Source: Arthrobacter sp. PGP41 (GTDB lineage Bacteria > Actinomycetota > Actinomycetes > Actinomycetales > Micrococcaceae). Taken from it: a stretch of DNA of 64,000 nt. Location: contig NZ_CP026514.1 in the NCBI RefSeq assembly GCF_002953935.1, forward strand, positions 2,232,001 through 2,296,000, read 5' to 3'. Positions 1-8,025 of the stretch are shown piece after piece (within the stretch, counting starts at the first letter, position 1; each line of letters begins with the position of its first letter). Under the pieces are notes generated by a model. It did not search any database. It was not told the origin of the DNA and saw only the letters and a list, made by a program, of their open reading frames with translations. The translations under genes were made by a program, and so were the position numbers.

Positions 1-818
1 AGGAACGGGTTGCCGTCCTGGATTCCGGTGGTGGCTGCCGCGTAGAGGCGCGCCAGGCCCGCGGCTGTTCCCACGCCGCCGGCCGCGGACATCCCCGCCG
101 CCCGGACGATGCGGATGTTGGGGAGCTCCATGATGGTGCTGACCGGGGCGTTGCTGTTCAGGCCCTCGAGGCTGAGCGGATCGAGCCAGGGCTCCGCCGG
201 CCCGGGCTCATAGAGGACGTCGCGATAACGGGACTCCTGTTCCACAGGGAGTCCAAGGAAAAAGTCGATACCGTACGGGCTCCTGATCCGACCTTCATAG
301 AGCTCTTGCAGGGTTTCCCCTGCTGTACGCCGGCACAGCTCTTCCATGATGATCCCGATGGTGAGTGCGTGGTAACCGAACTGCCGGCCAGGCTGCCAGG
401 TTGGAGGAGCCCCCGCGAGCCGGGCCGCGGCTCCAGGGGTGGTGAACTCGTCCAGTCCGAAGCCGCCTTCGATGCCCATGAGCCCGGCCTGGTGCGACAA
501 GGCCTCCCGCACCAGGAGGCGGTCTTTGCCATGCGCGCCGAATTCCGGCCAGTAATGCGCTACGGTCTGGTCGAGGTCGAGCAGACCGTCCTGGACCAGT
601 AGCGCAATGACCATGGCAGCCACTCCCTTCGAACAGGAGTACGCCCCCGTCAAGGTGCCGGGCGCCATGTCCGGCCCGCCCGTCAGGTCCACGACCGGGA
701 CCCCGTCCTTGTAAGCGGCCAGCTGTGCACTGTACTGCGGATCCTCGCGCAGTAGAGAATCGAACAGGTCCAGGACGTTGTTGAAACCGGGCGCTACGAA
801 GCCGTGAGGTGTCTGCAT
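1..818 (-). CDS. Serine hydrolase, beta-lactamase/esterase EstB family (3' end outside window)
   Basis: The visible 272 residues match the class C beta-lactamase-like serine hydrolase family, which includes esterases and D-aminopeptidases. An S-x-x-K nucleophile motif (SCSK, residues 61-64) follows a strand reading VDLTGG. The second conserved segment reads GYHALTIG, in the position of the Tyr general base. The start is the ATG at 818, and the C-terminal part lies beyond base 1. It sits 25 bases downstream of the hydroquinone reductase on the same strand and is probably co-transcribed with it. Whether the substrate is an ester, amide or beta-lactam cannot be told from sequence; these proteins are more often esterases than resistance enzymes. 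No signal peptide is evident, so it is probably cytoplasmic. Confidence 0.85.
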   Translation of the reverse strand, partial: MQTPHGFVAPGFNNVLDLFDSLLREDPQYSAQLAAYKDGVPVVDLTGGPDMAPGTLTGAYSCSKGVAAMVIALLVQDGLLDLDQTVAHYWPEFGAHGKDRLLVREALSHQAGLMGIEGGFGLDEFTTPGAAARLAGAPPTWQPGRQFGYHALTIGIIMEELCRRTAGETLQELYEGRIRSPYGIDFFLGLPVEQESRYRDVLYEPGPAEPWLDPLSLEGLNSNAPVSTIMELPNIRIVRAAGMSAAGGVGTAAGLARLYAAATTGIQDGNPF

Positions 819-843
819 GGCAACCAGCGTATCCAGAAAGCGC

Positions 844-1956
844 TTACTGCCAGTCGGTTTGAGCCCCGTGCCCGGGCATGACTTCTTCCCCTTCCCTGAC
901 GGGCCCGGGCGGTGTCCCGTCCCCGAAGGGGCGGCCTCCCAGCGATTCCCGGCCATGGGGTTCCAGCCAGCCCGTTAGATCCGGTCCTGCGGGGACTATG
1001 CCCGTGGGGTTAATGTCCTCATGGACGATGTAATAGTGCTGCTTGATCTGGACGAAATCGATGGTGTCGCCGAAACCGGGAGTCTGGAACAGGTCGCGTG
1101 CGTAGCCCCACAGGGCGGGCATCTCGCTGAGCTTTTGCCGGTTGCACTTGAAATGGCCGTGGTAGACAGGATCGAACCGGGCGAGCGTGGTGAACAGCCT
1201 CACGTCGGCCTCAGTGATGGTGTCACCCACCAGGTAGCGCTGCCGCGAGAGCCGGTCCTCGAGCCAGTCCAGGGCTGTCCACAGCCGGGCGTAGGCGGCG
1301 TCGTACGCTTCCTGGGATCCGGCGAAACCGCAGCGGTAAACACCGTTGTTGACCTCGGTGAAGACGCGCTTATTGACCTGGTCGATTTCTTCGCGAAGAT
1401 GGTCCGGGTACAGGTCCGGCGCCCCTGCCCGGTGGAACGCGGACCACTCGGTGGAAAAGTCCAGGGTGATCTGCGGAAAGTTGTTGGTCACCACGGCGCC
1501 GCTGGCAACGTCCACTATCGCGGGGACCGTGATGCCGCGGGGATAGTCCGGGAACCTCTTGAAGTAGGCGTCCTGGATCCGCTCGATACCGAGGACGGGG
1601 TCCAGCCCGCCCGGATCGAGGTCAAACGTCCACGACCGGGCATCATGGGTGGGCCCCGGCTGTCCCAGTGAAATGGCGTCTTCGAGGCCAAGCAGGCGCC
1701 TGACGATGACGGTCCTGTTGGCCCAGGGGCAGGCACGTGCCGCAATCAGCCGGTAGCGTCCAGCTTCCACCGGCCAGCCTGGTTCGCCGTTCGGACCCGG
1801 GGTTGCGTCCCTCGTGATCCGGTCCTCAATGTAGTTGGTGTCGCGGTTGAACTCCGCTCCACCGGTGACGTAGGCGCCGCGGGTGCTGTGTTCTGCAGTT
1901 TTTCCCGGGGCCTGTGCCTTTGCCGCCTGATGGGTGGTGTCGGTTTCCTGGCTCAT
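844..1956 (-). CDS. Glutathionyl-hydroquinone reductase-like protein (YqjG/ECM4 family)
   Basis: 370 residues, the usual length for Xi-class glutathione transferases. The redox site C-P-W-A is at residues 76-79 (RACPWANRT). An N-terminal thioredoxin-like domain is followed by an all-helical GST C-terminal domain with a YLVGDTITEADVRLF-type signature near residue 245. Family members reduce thiol-conjugated hydroquinones through a thiol-disulfide cycle on the Cys. Actinobacteria of this kind make mycothiol rather than glutathione (mshC is in this window), so the physiological thiol may be mycothiol; that is inference. It lies 9 bases downstream of the M50 peptidase gene and upstream of the serine hydrolase, all on the minus strand. 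Confidence 0.88.
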   Translation of the reverse strand: MSQETDTTHQAAKAQAPGKTAEHSTRGAYVTGGAEFNRDTNYIEDRITRDATPGPNGEPGWPVEAGRYRLIAARACPWANRTVIVRRLLGLEDAISLGQPGPTHDARSWTFDLDPGGLDPVLGIERIQDAYFKRFPDYPRGITVPAIVDVASGAVVTNNFPQITLDFSTEWSAFHRAGAPDLYPDHLREEIDQVNKRVFTEVNNGVYRCGFAGSQEAYDAAYARLWTALDWLEDRLSRQRYLVGDTITEADVRLFTTLARFDPVYHGHFKCNRQKLSEMPALWGYARDLFQTPGFGDTIDFVQIKQHYYIVHEDINPTGIVPAGPDLTGWLEPHGRESLGGRPFGDGTPPGPVREGEEVMPGHGAQTDWQ

Positions 1957-1965
1957 GGGACCACC

Positions 1966-2706
1966 CTATGCTCCCGCGGGCAGGACAGTGGAGATCGGCT
2001 GCCAGGCCCATAGCCACGAACCTGCCACCAGGGCCGCGAACAGAAGGATCCAGACGCCGGAGGGTACGGACGTGGCTCGCCAGAGGAGGTAAGCGTCGGA
2101 ACTGGCCAGCCGGTCCCGGCGGCGCAGGTGCACATGGGTGAGCTTGACGAGGTCACGCACGGCGGCCACCAGCAGAGCCAGGCCGAGGATGACAGACACA
2201 TGGCCAACGAAGGCAGCCGGCACAAAGAGGAGCAGAAGCAGGGTGATGGCAATTGCGGCGGAAGTGATAAGGACGCCGGCGAGGTTCCTGAGGAACACCA
2301 GCGAGGCAGCCAGGGCCACGGCGCCGCCTGCGACGGCGGCCGGTCCCCACCCGCTGAAGCCGCACCAGACAAACGCCGCGCCCACCATTGCCGGTACGGG
2401 ATACCCCCAAAAGCAGGACCATGCGGTGGCAAGCCTGCTGCGGCTGTACGTGGTGGTGGTGCCGGAATGGTCAAGGAGGAGCCGGATCCCGGCCAGACGC
2501 TGGCCGCTCAGCACCGCAGCAACAGCGTGCCCCATCTCGTGCGTGGCCGTGGCCAGCAGGCCGAAGTATCGCCAGGAGCGGCGGGGCACCGACAAGGCGG
2601 CAGCTATCAGCACCGCCAGTGCCAGTTCGGCCAGTGTCACGCTGGGAGGGTCAGCACGGCTGAATGCTGCCAGCAATCTATCCCAGGGTTCTCCGGGCGT
2701 CGTCAT
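1966..2706 (-). CDS. M50 family membrane metallopeptidase (HEMGH)
   Basis: 246 residues, largely hydrophobic. The zinc motif H-E-M-G-H is at residues 56-60, inside the first membrane core (ATATHEMGHAVAAVLSG). Around six further membrane segments run through residues 90-240. This layout fits the small M50B-like intramembrane peptidases common in Actinobacteria, not the larger PDZ-bearing RseP type. The later NPDG-type motif of site-2 proteases is not obvious, so the second zinc-ligand region is less certain. Start ATG at 2706. The substrate is unknown. It leads the three-gene minus-strand group M50, hydroquinone reductase, serine hydrolase. Confidence 0.8.
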   Translation of the reverse strand: MTTPGEPWDRLLAAFSRADPPSVTLAELALAVLIAAALSVPRRSWRYFGLLATATHEMGHAVAAVLSGQRLAGIRLLLDHSGTTTTYSRSRLATAWSCFWGYPVPAMVGAAFVWCGFSGWGPAAVAGGAVALAASLVFLRNLAGVLITSAAIAITLLLLLFVPAAFVGHVSVILGLALLVAAVRDLVKLTHVHLRRRDRLASSDAYLLWRATSVPSGVWILLFAALVAGSWLWAWQPISTVLPAGA

Positions 2707-2787
2707 CAGGGCCTCTCGCCGGCGGGATCATGGTGAGCCATAGCCGCTACGGTACCCGCGCTGGCTGGGTGCAGGCTTAAAGCCGAA

Positions 2788-2813
2788 AGGCACGCCAGCT
2801 GCCGGGCGTGCCT
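2788..2813 (-). terminator. Hairpin terminator downstream of the DUF4193 gene
   Basis: AGGCACGCC (2788-2796) pairs with GGCGTGCCT (2805-2813) around a short loop. Read on the minus strand, the stem is followed by T-rich sequence (TTTCGGCTTT). It lies about 50 bases after the DUF4193 stop and before the M50 peptidase gene, so it probably separates the two transcription units. Confidence 0.6.
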
Positions 2814-2865
2814 CAGGATCGGTGGGACTGCGGACGCTCCCGCAGCCCCACGTTGGCTGTCTTAA

Positions 2866-3168
2866 CTAGCCTTCACACTCAGTGCAGTAGCTGTGGCCAT
2901 CCTTCTGGCGCGCAATCTGGGACCGGTGACGGACCAGGAAGCAGGAGTAGCAGGTGAATTCGTCTTCAGCCTGCGGGATGACCTGTACCACGAGCTCTTC
3001 GGCCACGAACTCGCCTCCGGGCACGCCGGCGCCGTCGAGCCCGTCAGCCTCATCCAGCTCCAGCACAACGCTGCGTGCGTCGGGAGCATTTGCTGACTGG
3101 AGCTGCTCGAGTGAGTTGTCCTGCGACTCCTTGACGTCGGAGCGCAGTTCATCGTAATCGGTTGCCAC
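2866..3168 (-). CDS. DUF4193 family zinc-ribbon-like protein
   Basis: 100 residues from the GTG at 3168 (ATDYDELRSDVKE). The reading frame is open further upstream, but the DUF4193 family begins at this position and is about 100 residues long. The C-terminal half carries C-Y-S-C and Y-C-T-E-C pairs (CYSCFLVRHRSQIA, then YCTECEG at the end), consistent with one zinc site. The middle is acidic (ELDEADGLD). The family is conserved across Actinobacteria, with no established biochemical role that I know of. It is transcribed alone on the minus strand, divergent from the GT9 genes. Confidence 0.88.
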   Translation of the reverse strand: MATDYDELRSDVKESQDNSLEQLQSANAPDARSVVLELDEADGLDGAGVPGGEFVAEELVVQVIPQAEDEFTCYSCFLVRHRSQIARQKDGHSYCTECEG

Positions 3169-3368
3169 TTTAGGTGCTTCTCTTTTCTTTGGTTCGCCTG
3201 TCGCGTATGAAACGTACAGCATCATGCGGCTATTCCCCAATAGCCGGAGTATATTGACCGTCCCCTGGGTAATGGTTCACAGGAGGCAGCATGCGGTTTA
3301 CCGCCGCAATGGGGCTGCGTGGGCAGCGGACGGCGCGGCAAATGCGCGGTCCGCACTACTGGTAAGGG

Positions 3369-4517
3369 GTGCATGTGGAGCAGCTCACTGCGGAGTTTGG
3401 TGGTTCAGCGCGGGTTGGTACCGGAGTTGGTCCCGTCCTGGAGAAATTCGAGTCCGTATCCAGGATCGCCGTGTTGCGCGGCGGAGGCCTTGGCGACCTG
3501 ATCTTCGCCATCCCTGCCATGACCGCGCTCAAGGCAGCCTACCCTGCCGCAACCCTTACCCTGCTGGGCACTCCCGTGCACCAAACGCTGCTTGCCGCAA
3601 CCAAGAGCCCGGTGGATGAGGTGTGCGTGCTGCCATACGCTGAAGGCGTCCGCCCGGGAGAGGAGGACCCGGCGGAGATGGACGCGTTCTTTGATGACAT
3701 GCGCCGACGCCGGTTCGACCTGGCCGTCCAGCTCCATGGCGGCGGCCGGTACTCAAATCCGTTCCTGCTCCGGCTGGGGGCCCGGCACACGGTAGGCACC
3801 CGGACGTCGGATGCTGCCAGCCTTGAGCGGACGGTCCCATATATCTATTACCAGCATGAGCCCCTGCGGGCGCTGGAGGTGGCTGGCTTGGCCGGCGCTT
3901 TCCCTGTTGACCTGGAGGCCCGCCTTGCGCCGGCGTTCAGCGGCGCATCCTCCGCCGTCGTAATGCCCGACGACGGCGCCGGCCCATGGGTGGTGCTGCA
4001 TCCCGGCGCCACTGATCCCCGCCGCCGCTGGCCCGTCAGCCGGTTCGCTGAACTTGCGGCAGCGTGCGCCGCGGATGGCTTCCGTGTTGCGGTCATCGGA
4101 GATGCGGGCGAACGCGCCCTTGCCGAACAGGTAGTGGTGCAGGCAGCCTCCGCCCGTATCCATTCCTTCGCCGGGGACCTGGACATGGGCAGGCTTGTGG
4201 CGCTCCTGGTCCGCGCAGCGGTAGTGGTGGGGAATGACAGCGGACCGCGGCACCTCGCCCAGGCACTTGGAGTTCCGACGGTGGGTATCTTCTGGGCGGG
4301 CAATGTCATAAATGCCGGAGCGCTGGGCAGGAGCCTCCACCGCATCCACGCCTCCTGGCTGACCGCTTGCCCCACTTGCGGGATAGACATCACCCAGGTT
4401 GGCTGGACGGCGCCGCGGTGCCCGCACGATGACTCGGCGGTGGCCGGCGTTGCCGTGCGGGATGTGCACGAGGACGTACGCAGCCTGGCAGCTACCGAGT
4501 TGAAAGTGGACGCATGA
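3369..4517 (+). CDS. Glycosyltransferase family 9 protein (heptosyltransferase-like), first of a pair
   Basis: 382 residues with a GT-B layout. The N-terminal Rossmann motif reads LRGGGLGDLIFAIPAM (about residues 37-52), and the C-terminal nucleotide-sugar site reads GNDSGPRHLAQALGVP, the D-S/T-G-x-x-H signature of ADP-heptose:LPS heptosyltransferases. A cysteine group (CPTCG, then RCPHDD) lies near the C-terminus, as in many GT9 proteins. The start is uncertain: GTG at 3369 is used, but conservation begins some 30 codons later. The second GT9 gene overlaps by 4 bases (ATGA), so the two are translationally coupled. A Gram-positive has no LPS, so the acceptor is probably a cell-wall or surface glycan; the donor sugar is unknown. 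Confidence 0.85.
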   Translation: MHVEQLTAEFGGSARVGTGVGPVLEKFESVSRIAVLRGGGLGDLIFAIPAMTALKAAYPAATLTLLGTPVHQTLLAATKSPVDEVCVLPYAEGVRPGEEDPAEMDAFFDDMRRRRFDLAVQLHGGGRYSNPFLLRLGARHTVGTRTSDAASLERTVPYIYYQHEPLRALEVAGLAGAFPVDLEARLAPAFSGASSAVVMPDDGAGPWVVLHPGATDPRRRWPVSRFAELAAACAADGFRVAVIGDAGERALAEQVVVQAASARIHSFAGDLDMGRLVALLVRAAVVVGNDSGPRHLAQALGVPTVGIFWAGNVINAGALGRSLHRIHASWLTACPTCGIDITQVGWTAPRCPHDDSAVAGVAVRDVHEDVRSLAATELKVDA

Positions 4518-5485
4518 GCGGCACGTACATTTCCACGGAAACGGGTCCGGACAACCGCCCGGACGGGAAGCCGGAGCTTCTTGTCCTGCGTGCCTTGAAG
4601 CTCGGGGACCTGCTGGTTGCGGTGCCTGCCCTGAAGGGCCTTCGCCGCACGTTCCCTGAACACCGGCTGCGGTACGCGGCCCAAGGGTGGCTCTCGGAGG
4701 CCCTGGGGCTGGTGGGCGGCTATGAGCTGCTGCCCACCCACGGCCTGGACGAGCCGCTGGCGCTGGAAGCGGGCGTCGTTGACGTAGCAGTGAACCTGCA
4801 CGGCTGCGGCCCGGAAAGCCAAGGGCGCATCGAAGCCCTGAAGGCGCGGCAGACCATCGGCCACCGCAGCGGACACGGTGACGGGCCGCCGTGGCGTGAA
4901 GAACTGCATGAGCGGGAACGGTGGGTACGGCTCCTGGAATGGCACGGGATCGACGCCGACCCGCTGGACGTGGGTTTGAACACACCACACGTACCCAGCC
5001 CGGTTCCCCGTGCGACGGTCCTTCATGTCGGCGCCGCCTATGGCAGCCGGCTCTGGCCGGCTGATCGGTTCGCTGCCGTGGCCGCAGCCCTGGATAAGGC
5101 AGGACATAACGTTGTCTTCACGGGGGGAAGCGGTGAACGGGACAGGGCGGTTGATGTCTGTCGACGTGCGGGCCTCCCGGATGGAGCGGTGCTTGCCGGG
5201 CGGCTTGGACTGGGGGAGTTCGCTGCAACCATCGCTGCCGCACGCCTGGTGATCTCAGCTGACACCGGGGCTGCGCATCTCGCATCGGCATATGGCACGC
5301 CGTCGGTGGTGCTTTTTGGACCAGCCCCACCCGAGATCTGGGGACCCCCGCCAGGACCACACGTTGTCCTGACCCGGGCCGAACTGCGGCGGGGAGACAC
5401 CTTCGCTGACCAGCCCGACCCTGCGCTTCTGGCAGTCACAGCGCCGGACGTCCTGGCCGCCATCCGCGAGCTGGGTGTGCTGTAG
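4514..5485 (+). CDS. Glycosyltransferase family 9 protein, second of a pair
   Basis: 323 residues. The GT9 N-terminal motif reads LKLGDLLVAVPALKGLRRTFP (about residues 30-50), and the sugar-nucleotide site reads ADTGAAHLASAYGTPSVVLFGPAPP (about residues 250-275). It is shorter than its upstream partner and diverged from it, so the pair is not a recent duplication. The ATG overlaps the previous stop as ATGA. The two probably add sugars in succession to the same surface glycan. No signal peptide or membrane span is seen, consistent with a cytoplasmic enzyme. Confidence 0.85.
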   Translation: MSGTYISTETGPDNRPDGKPELLVLRALKLGDLLVAVPALKGLRRTFPEHRLRYAAQGWLSEALGLVGGYELLPTHGLDEPLALEAGVVDVAVNLHGCGPESQGRIEALKARQTIGHRSGHGDGPPWREELHERERWVRLLEWHGIDADPLDVGLNTPHVPSPVPRATVLHVGAAYGSRLWPADRFAAVAAALDKAGHNVVFTGGSGERDRAVDVCRRAGLPDGAVLAGRLGLGEFAATIAAARLVISADTGAAHLASAYGTPSVVLFGPAPPEIWGPPPGPHVVLTRAELRRGDTFADQPDPALLAVTAPDVLAAIRELGVL

Positions 5486-5552
5486 CGCTGCCGGGCAGGT
5501 GAACCGTCCGTCCTGGGGGCTCTCCGCCGGGCGGCAGGGCCTAAGATGGGTT

Positions 5553-5783
5553 ATGGGCGCTGACATTGGGATTGCGTTGGTATTTGCAGTGGCGTTCCTC
5601 TGGATGGCGGGAACGTTCGCGATCCTGTCCAGAATAGACCGCCCTGAACGGAAAGCCCGGCGTCAGGAGCGCAGAGCCAGCCGGCCAGGGAAACGACGGG
5701 TCAGGTACCGCCCGGCGGCGCACGATTCCCGGCCGGAGGAACAGGCCAGGCGCCACAGGCCCCGCAGGCTACGCGTGCACTGA
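5553..5783 (+). CDS. Small hypothetical membrane protein
   Basis: 76 residues. One N-terminal membrane span (GIALVFAVAFLWMAGTFAIL) is followed by a strongly basic tail rich in Arg (RPERKARRQERRASRPGKRR), so the tail probably faces the cytoplasm. The ATG at 5553 is chosen because the longer upstream reading is low-complexity and overlaps the end of the GT9 gene's untranslated region. No family was recognised. It ends 39 bases before the convergent SGNH hydrolase gene. Confidence 0.6.
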   Translation: MGADIGIALVFAVAFLWMAGTFAILSRIDRPERKARRQERRASRPGKRRVRYRPAAHDSRPEEQARRHRPRRLRVH

Positions 5784-5822
5784 CAGCCGACATCCAGGCG
5801 CAGGGCAGGGCGGCTGCCGCTC

Positions 5823-6479
5823 TCAGCGCACAATCACGATTGAGCCTGCCTCCCGATTCGCTGCCGCCGTGAAGGATGCGATGGCCCGGGCGATCTTCCG
5901 TCCGCCTTGTGCTGACGGTTCGATCGCATTTGCGTAGTCCGCGTCTTCGCTGCAAATAAGCCGAAGGTCGATGAGGGCAGCACCGCGGGAGAAGGCAGCC
6001 CTGGCGATGGCATCGTTGAAGAGGCACAGTGCTGCCTCGATGACATTCCTTCCGGGCGCTGACGGGGGAGTGTCATAGACAGTACATACCGCATACGGCA
6101 GGCCTGCCGCTTCGACCCTGTCCACCATTTCCTCATAGTCCGCTGCAAATCTTTCCCGGGCTTTACCAAGCAATGCGAGCGCATCGCCGACGGAGGGGGC
6201 ACGCTCCTGCAGCAATGGCGCGTTGGCAAGGGCGTCGTTGCCGCCCGCACTTATCACCAGATGGGTTGCGTCGGACGGCAGCGAAGCGAGTTGCCTGGAG
6301 ACGCCGGGGACCACGTCGCCGTCGACCGCCAGCAACGTGCACATCCATCCCGGGAGTTCCTGCCTCAGCTGCGCGATGACAGCAGGCCCGCCCCCGACAT
6401 AGGCGCCGTTGTCAAAGATGGAATCACCCAGCAGGACGATGTGGCCATGGCCGGCGGCCGACGTCGGACGTTCCTCCAT
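5823..6479 (-). CDS. SGNH/GDSL-family hydrolase
   Basis: 218 residues from the ATG at 6479; a GTG at 6515 would add 12 residues, and neither start has a clear Shine-Dalgarno sequence. Block I reads LLGDSIFDNGAYVGGG with the catalytic Ser of GDSI, and block III reads ISAGGNDAL. The usual C-terminal D-x-x-H block is replaced by a segment reading DYANAIEPSAQGG, where no obvious His sits in the expected place. The fold assignment is firm, but the catalytic triad is incomplete by eye. No signal peptide. The substrate (ester, acetyl group, lipid) is unknown. Confidence 0.8.
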   Translation of the reverse strand: MEERPTSAAGHGHIVLLGDSIFDNGAYVGGGPAVIAQLRQELPGWMCTLLAVDGDVVPGVSRQLASLPSDATHLVISAGGNDALANAPLLQERAPSVGDALALLGKARERFAADYEEMVDRVEAAGLPYAVCTVYDTPPSAPGRNVIEAALCLFNDAIARAAFSRGAALIDLRLICSEDADYANAIEPSAQGGRKIARAIASFTAAANREAGSIVIVR

Positions 6480-6616
6480 ACGCTCATACTGCACCGTTAC
6501 CGCCGGGCCTGCCACGGGTAAGGCGGTGTGACCGGCACAATGCCCACGCCTGCCGTGGGCCGGATACCGGCCCGGGTAGCGTGGAGGGGACCCCGCCTAC
6601 TTGAAGGACGACAACG

Positions 6617-7354
6617 ATCAACAGGACCACCACCACATTTGCCGTCCTCACCGGCCTCTTGCTGGCAGGCGCGCTCGCCGGCTGTGAGACGGCAGCACGG
6701 GCAGGAAGCGACATTGCCGAAGTCCTGGCAGGAGGTCCGGGGGGCGCTGTTGAACCGGGCCCTCAGGCCGGGCCGGCTTACGAGGGGGATGCAGCCGCAG
6801 CTGCCCTCTCGCAGCTGGAAAAGATTCCGGTGAAGGGCCGCGCACCGAGGACGGGATACACCCGGGAAGAGTTCGGTCCGGCGTGGGCCGACGTCGACCG
6901 AAACGGCTGCGACACCCGGAACGACATCCTCACCCGCGACCTTGAAGCTGAGACGTTCAAACCCGGAACGCACGACTGCGTGGTCACCTCAGGCGTTCTG
7001 GCCGATAAGTACACCGGAACCACCATAAACTTCGTCCGTGGCGACGGGACGAGCTCCGCCGTCCAGATCGACCACCTCGTTCCGCTGAGCGACGCCTGGC
7101 AAAAGGGGGCCCAGCAGCTCGGCACGGAACAGCGGAAGCAGTTCGCCAACGACCCCCTGAACCTGATGGCGTCGGATGGCGGCGCCAACGGTGCAAAGGG
7201 AGACAAGGATGCTGCCTCGTGGCTGCCGCAAAACAAGGCCTTCCGCTGCGAGTACGTGGTGCGCCAGACCGCCGTCAAGGCCAAGTATCAGCTGTGGGTC
7301 ACCCAGGCCGAGCACGACGCCCTGGCCGGCATCCTGACCGGCTGCCGGCATTGA
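6617..7354 (+). CDS. Secreted HNH nuclease lipoprotein (DUF1524/GmrSD C-terminal-type), apparent ATC start
   Basis: The mature region carries the HNH-type core QIDHLVPLSDAW (about residue 148) and NDPLNLMASDGGANGAKG, plus several Cys likely to form disulfides, typical of exported DUF1524/HNH nucleases of Actinobacteria. In frame upstream lies a full lipoprotein signal peptide: N-R-T-T-T-T, a hydrophobic core, then L-A-G-C with Cys23. No ATG, GTG or TTG covers it. The only candidate at the right distance is an ATC at 6617, 8 bases after AAGGA (6604-6608). The first standard start, TTG at 6659, would leave only 8 residues before the lipobox Cys. Either ATC is used or the base is a variant of ATG. 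The nuclease call is more secure than the start. Confidence 0.78.
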   Translation: MNRTTTTFAVLTGLLLAGALAGCETAARAGSDIAEVLAGGPGGAVEPGPQAGPAYEGDAAAAALSQLEKIPVKGRAPRTGYTREEFGPAWADVDRNGCDTRNDILTRDLEAETFKPGTHDCVVTSGVLADKYTGTTINFVRGDGTSSAVQIDHLVPLSDAWQKGAQQLGTEQRKQFANDPLNLMASDGGANGAKGDKDAASWLPQNKAFRCEYVVRQTAVKAKYQLWVTQAEHDALAGILTGCRH

Positions 7355-7683
7355 GCCGGCACTGAGCCAAACCTGAGCCTCGGGGCGGGTTGAAGGGGAC
7401 GGGGAGGCGCCAGAGTTACTTCCTTGGCCGCGACCGCCCAGGGCTTCCCGTCGCGTCGGCGGATCGCTCCTACGGCGAAAACCTGGGAAGCCACCAGCAG
7501 CAAAAAGGAGAGCCCCGTCAGCGCAAGGCCCCAGTCGAAGGCGGTGCCCTGGGCGATGGTGCAGGTCCACAGGCAGAAGTTGGCCCAGAGTACCCAGACC
7601 CCGCCAGTGACTCCCGCCACTCCGATGAGCGCGCCTAAGAATGTGGCCCGGCCGGAAGATCCCTTCCCCATGCCGCCAATCAT
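7288..7683 (-). CDS. Hypothetical membrane protein
   Basis: 131 residues; ATG at 7683, with a possible second start at 7671. Two hydrophobic spans (about residues 15-36 and 52-74) are followed by a polar basic tail. The last 20 or so residues overlap the 3' end of the convergent HNH nuclease by 67 bases and look compositionally odd, so the C-terminus could be shorter in relatives. No family was recognised. It may be a genuine two-span membrane protein, but the evidence is hydropathy only. Confidence 0.5.
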   Translation of the reverse strand: MIGGMGKGSSGRATFLGALIGVAGVTGGVWVLWANFCLWTCTIAQGTAFDWGLALTGLSFLLLVASQVFAVGAIRRRDGKPWAVAAKEVTLAPPRPLQPAPRLRFGSVPAQCRQPVRMPARASCSAWVTHS

Positions 7684-7727
7684 GAACGACGGAAATCGGT
7701 TCGTCGTGAAGGCATGGCGGGAGGCAC

Positions 7728-7765
7728 AAAAAACCCCGGATTCCTGGTCTGGAATCCGGGGTTTT
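7728..7765. terminator. Bidirectional hairpin terminator
   Basis: AAAACCCCGGATTC pairs with GAATCCGGGGTTTT around a short loop (7728-7765). A-rich and T-rich flanks on both sides let it act in either direction. It lies immediately downstream of the minus-strand tRNA-Leu gene and is well placed to end that transcript. Confidence 0.85.
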
Positions 7766-7772
7766 CCCTGTG

Positions 7773-7855
7773 TGCGCGGAGGGGGACTTGAACCCCCACC
7801 CCCTTTCGAGGACTAGCACCTCAAGCTAGCGCGTCTGCCATTCCGCCACCCGCGC
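7773..7855 (-). tRNA. tRNA-Leu (anticodon GAG)
   Basis: Read on the minus strand, the 83-base sequence begins GCGCGGGTGGCGGAATGGC and folds into a class II tRNA. The acceptor stem is GCGCGGG. The anticodon stem is CTAGC/GCTAG around loop TTGAGGT, giving anticodon GAG. A long variable arm precedes the T-arm GGGGGTTCAAGTCCCCC. The 3' CCA is not encoded. It reads CTC and CTT codons. The strong hairpin at 7728-7765 follows directly. Confidence 0.95.
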
Positions 7856-8025
7856 AGGTGGTATTCGGGGAACGTTTCCGCCTTTCAGCGTTTCGCGTTT
7901 CTCCGAAGCAGCGAGAAAAACTCTAACACGAACTTTCGGGAAACATGGAATCGGCCCCAGTGGGTAGGCTGAGGGCAGCGATTTCAGCACCGTTCCAACG
8001 CACCAATCCAAGTGAGGAGCTTTCC

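Noticed and set aside
3753..5107. Two minus-strand frames of more than 400 codons opposite the GT9 genes
   Set aside because: They lie antisense to two well-supported glycosyltransferases, have no recognisable motifs and reflect codon bias in GC-rich DNA.
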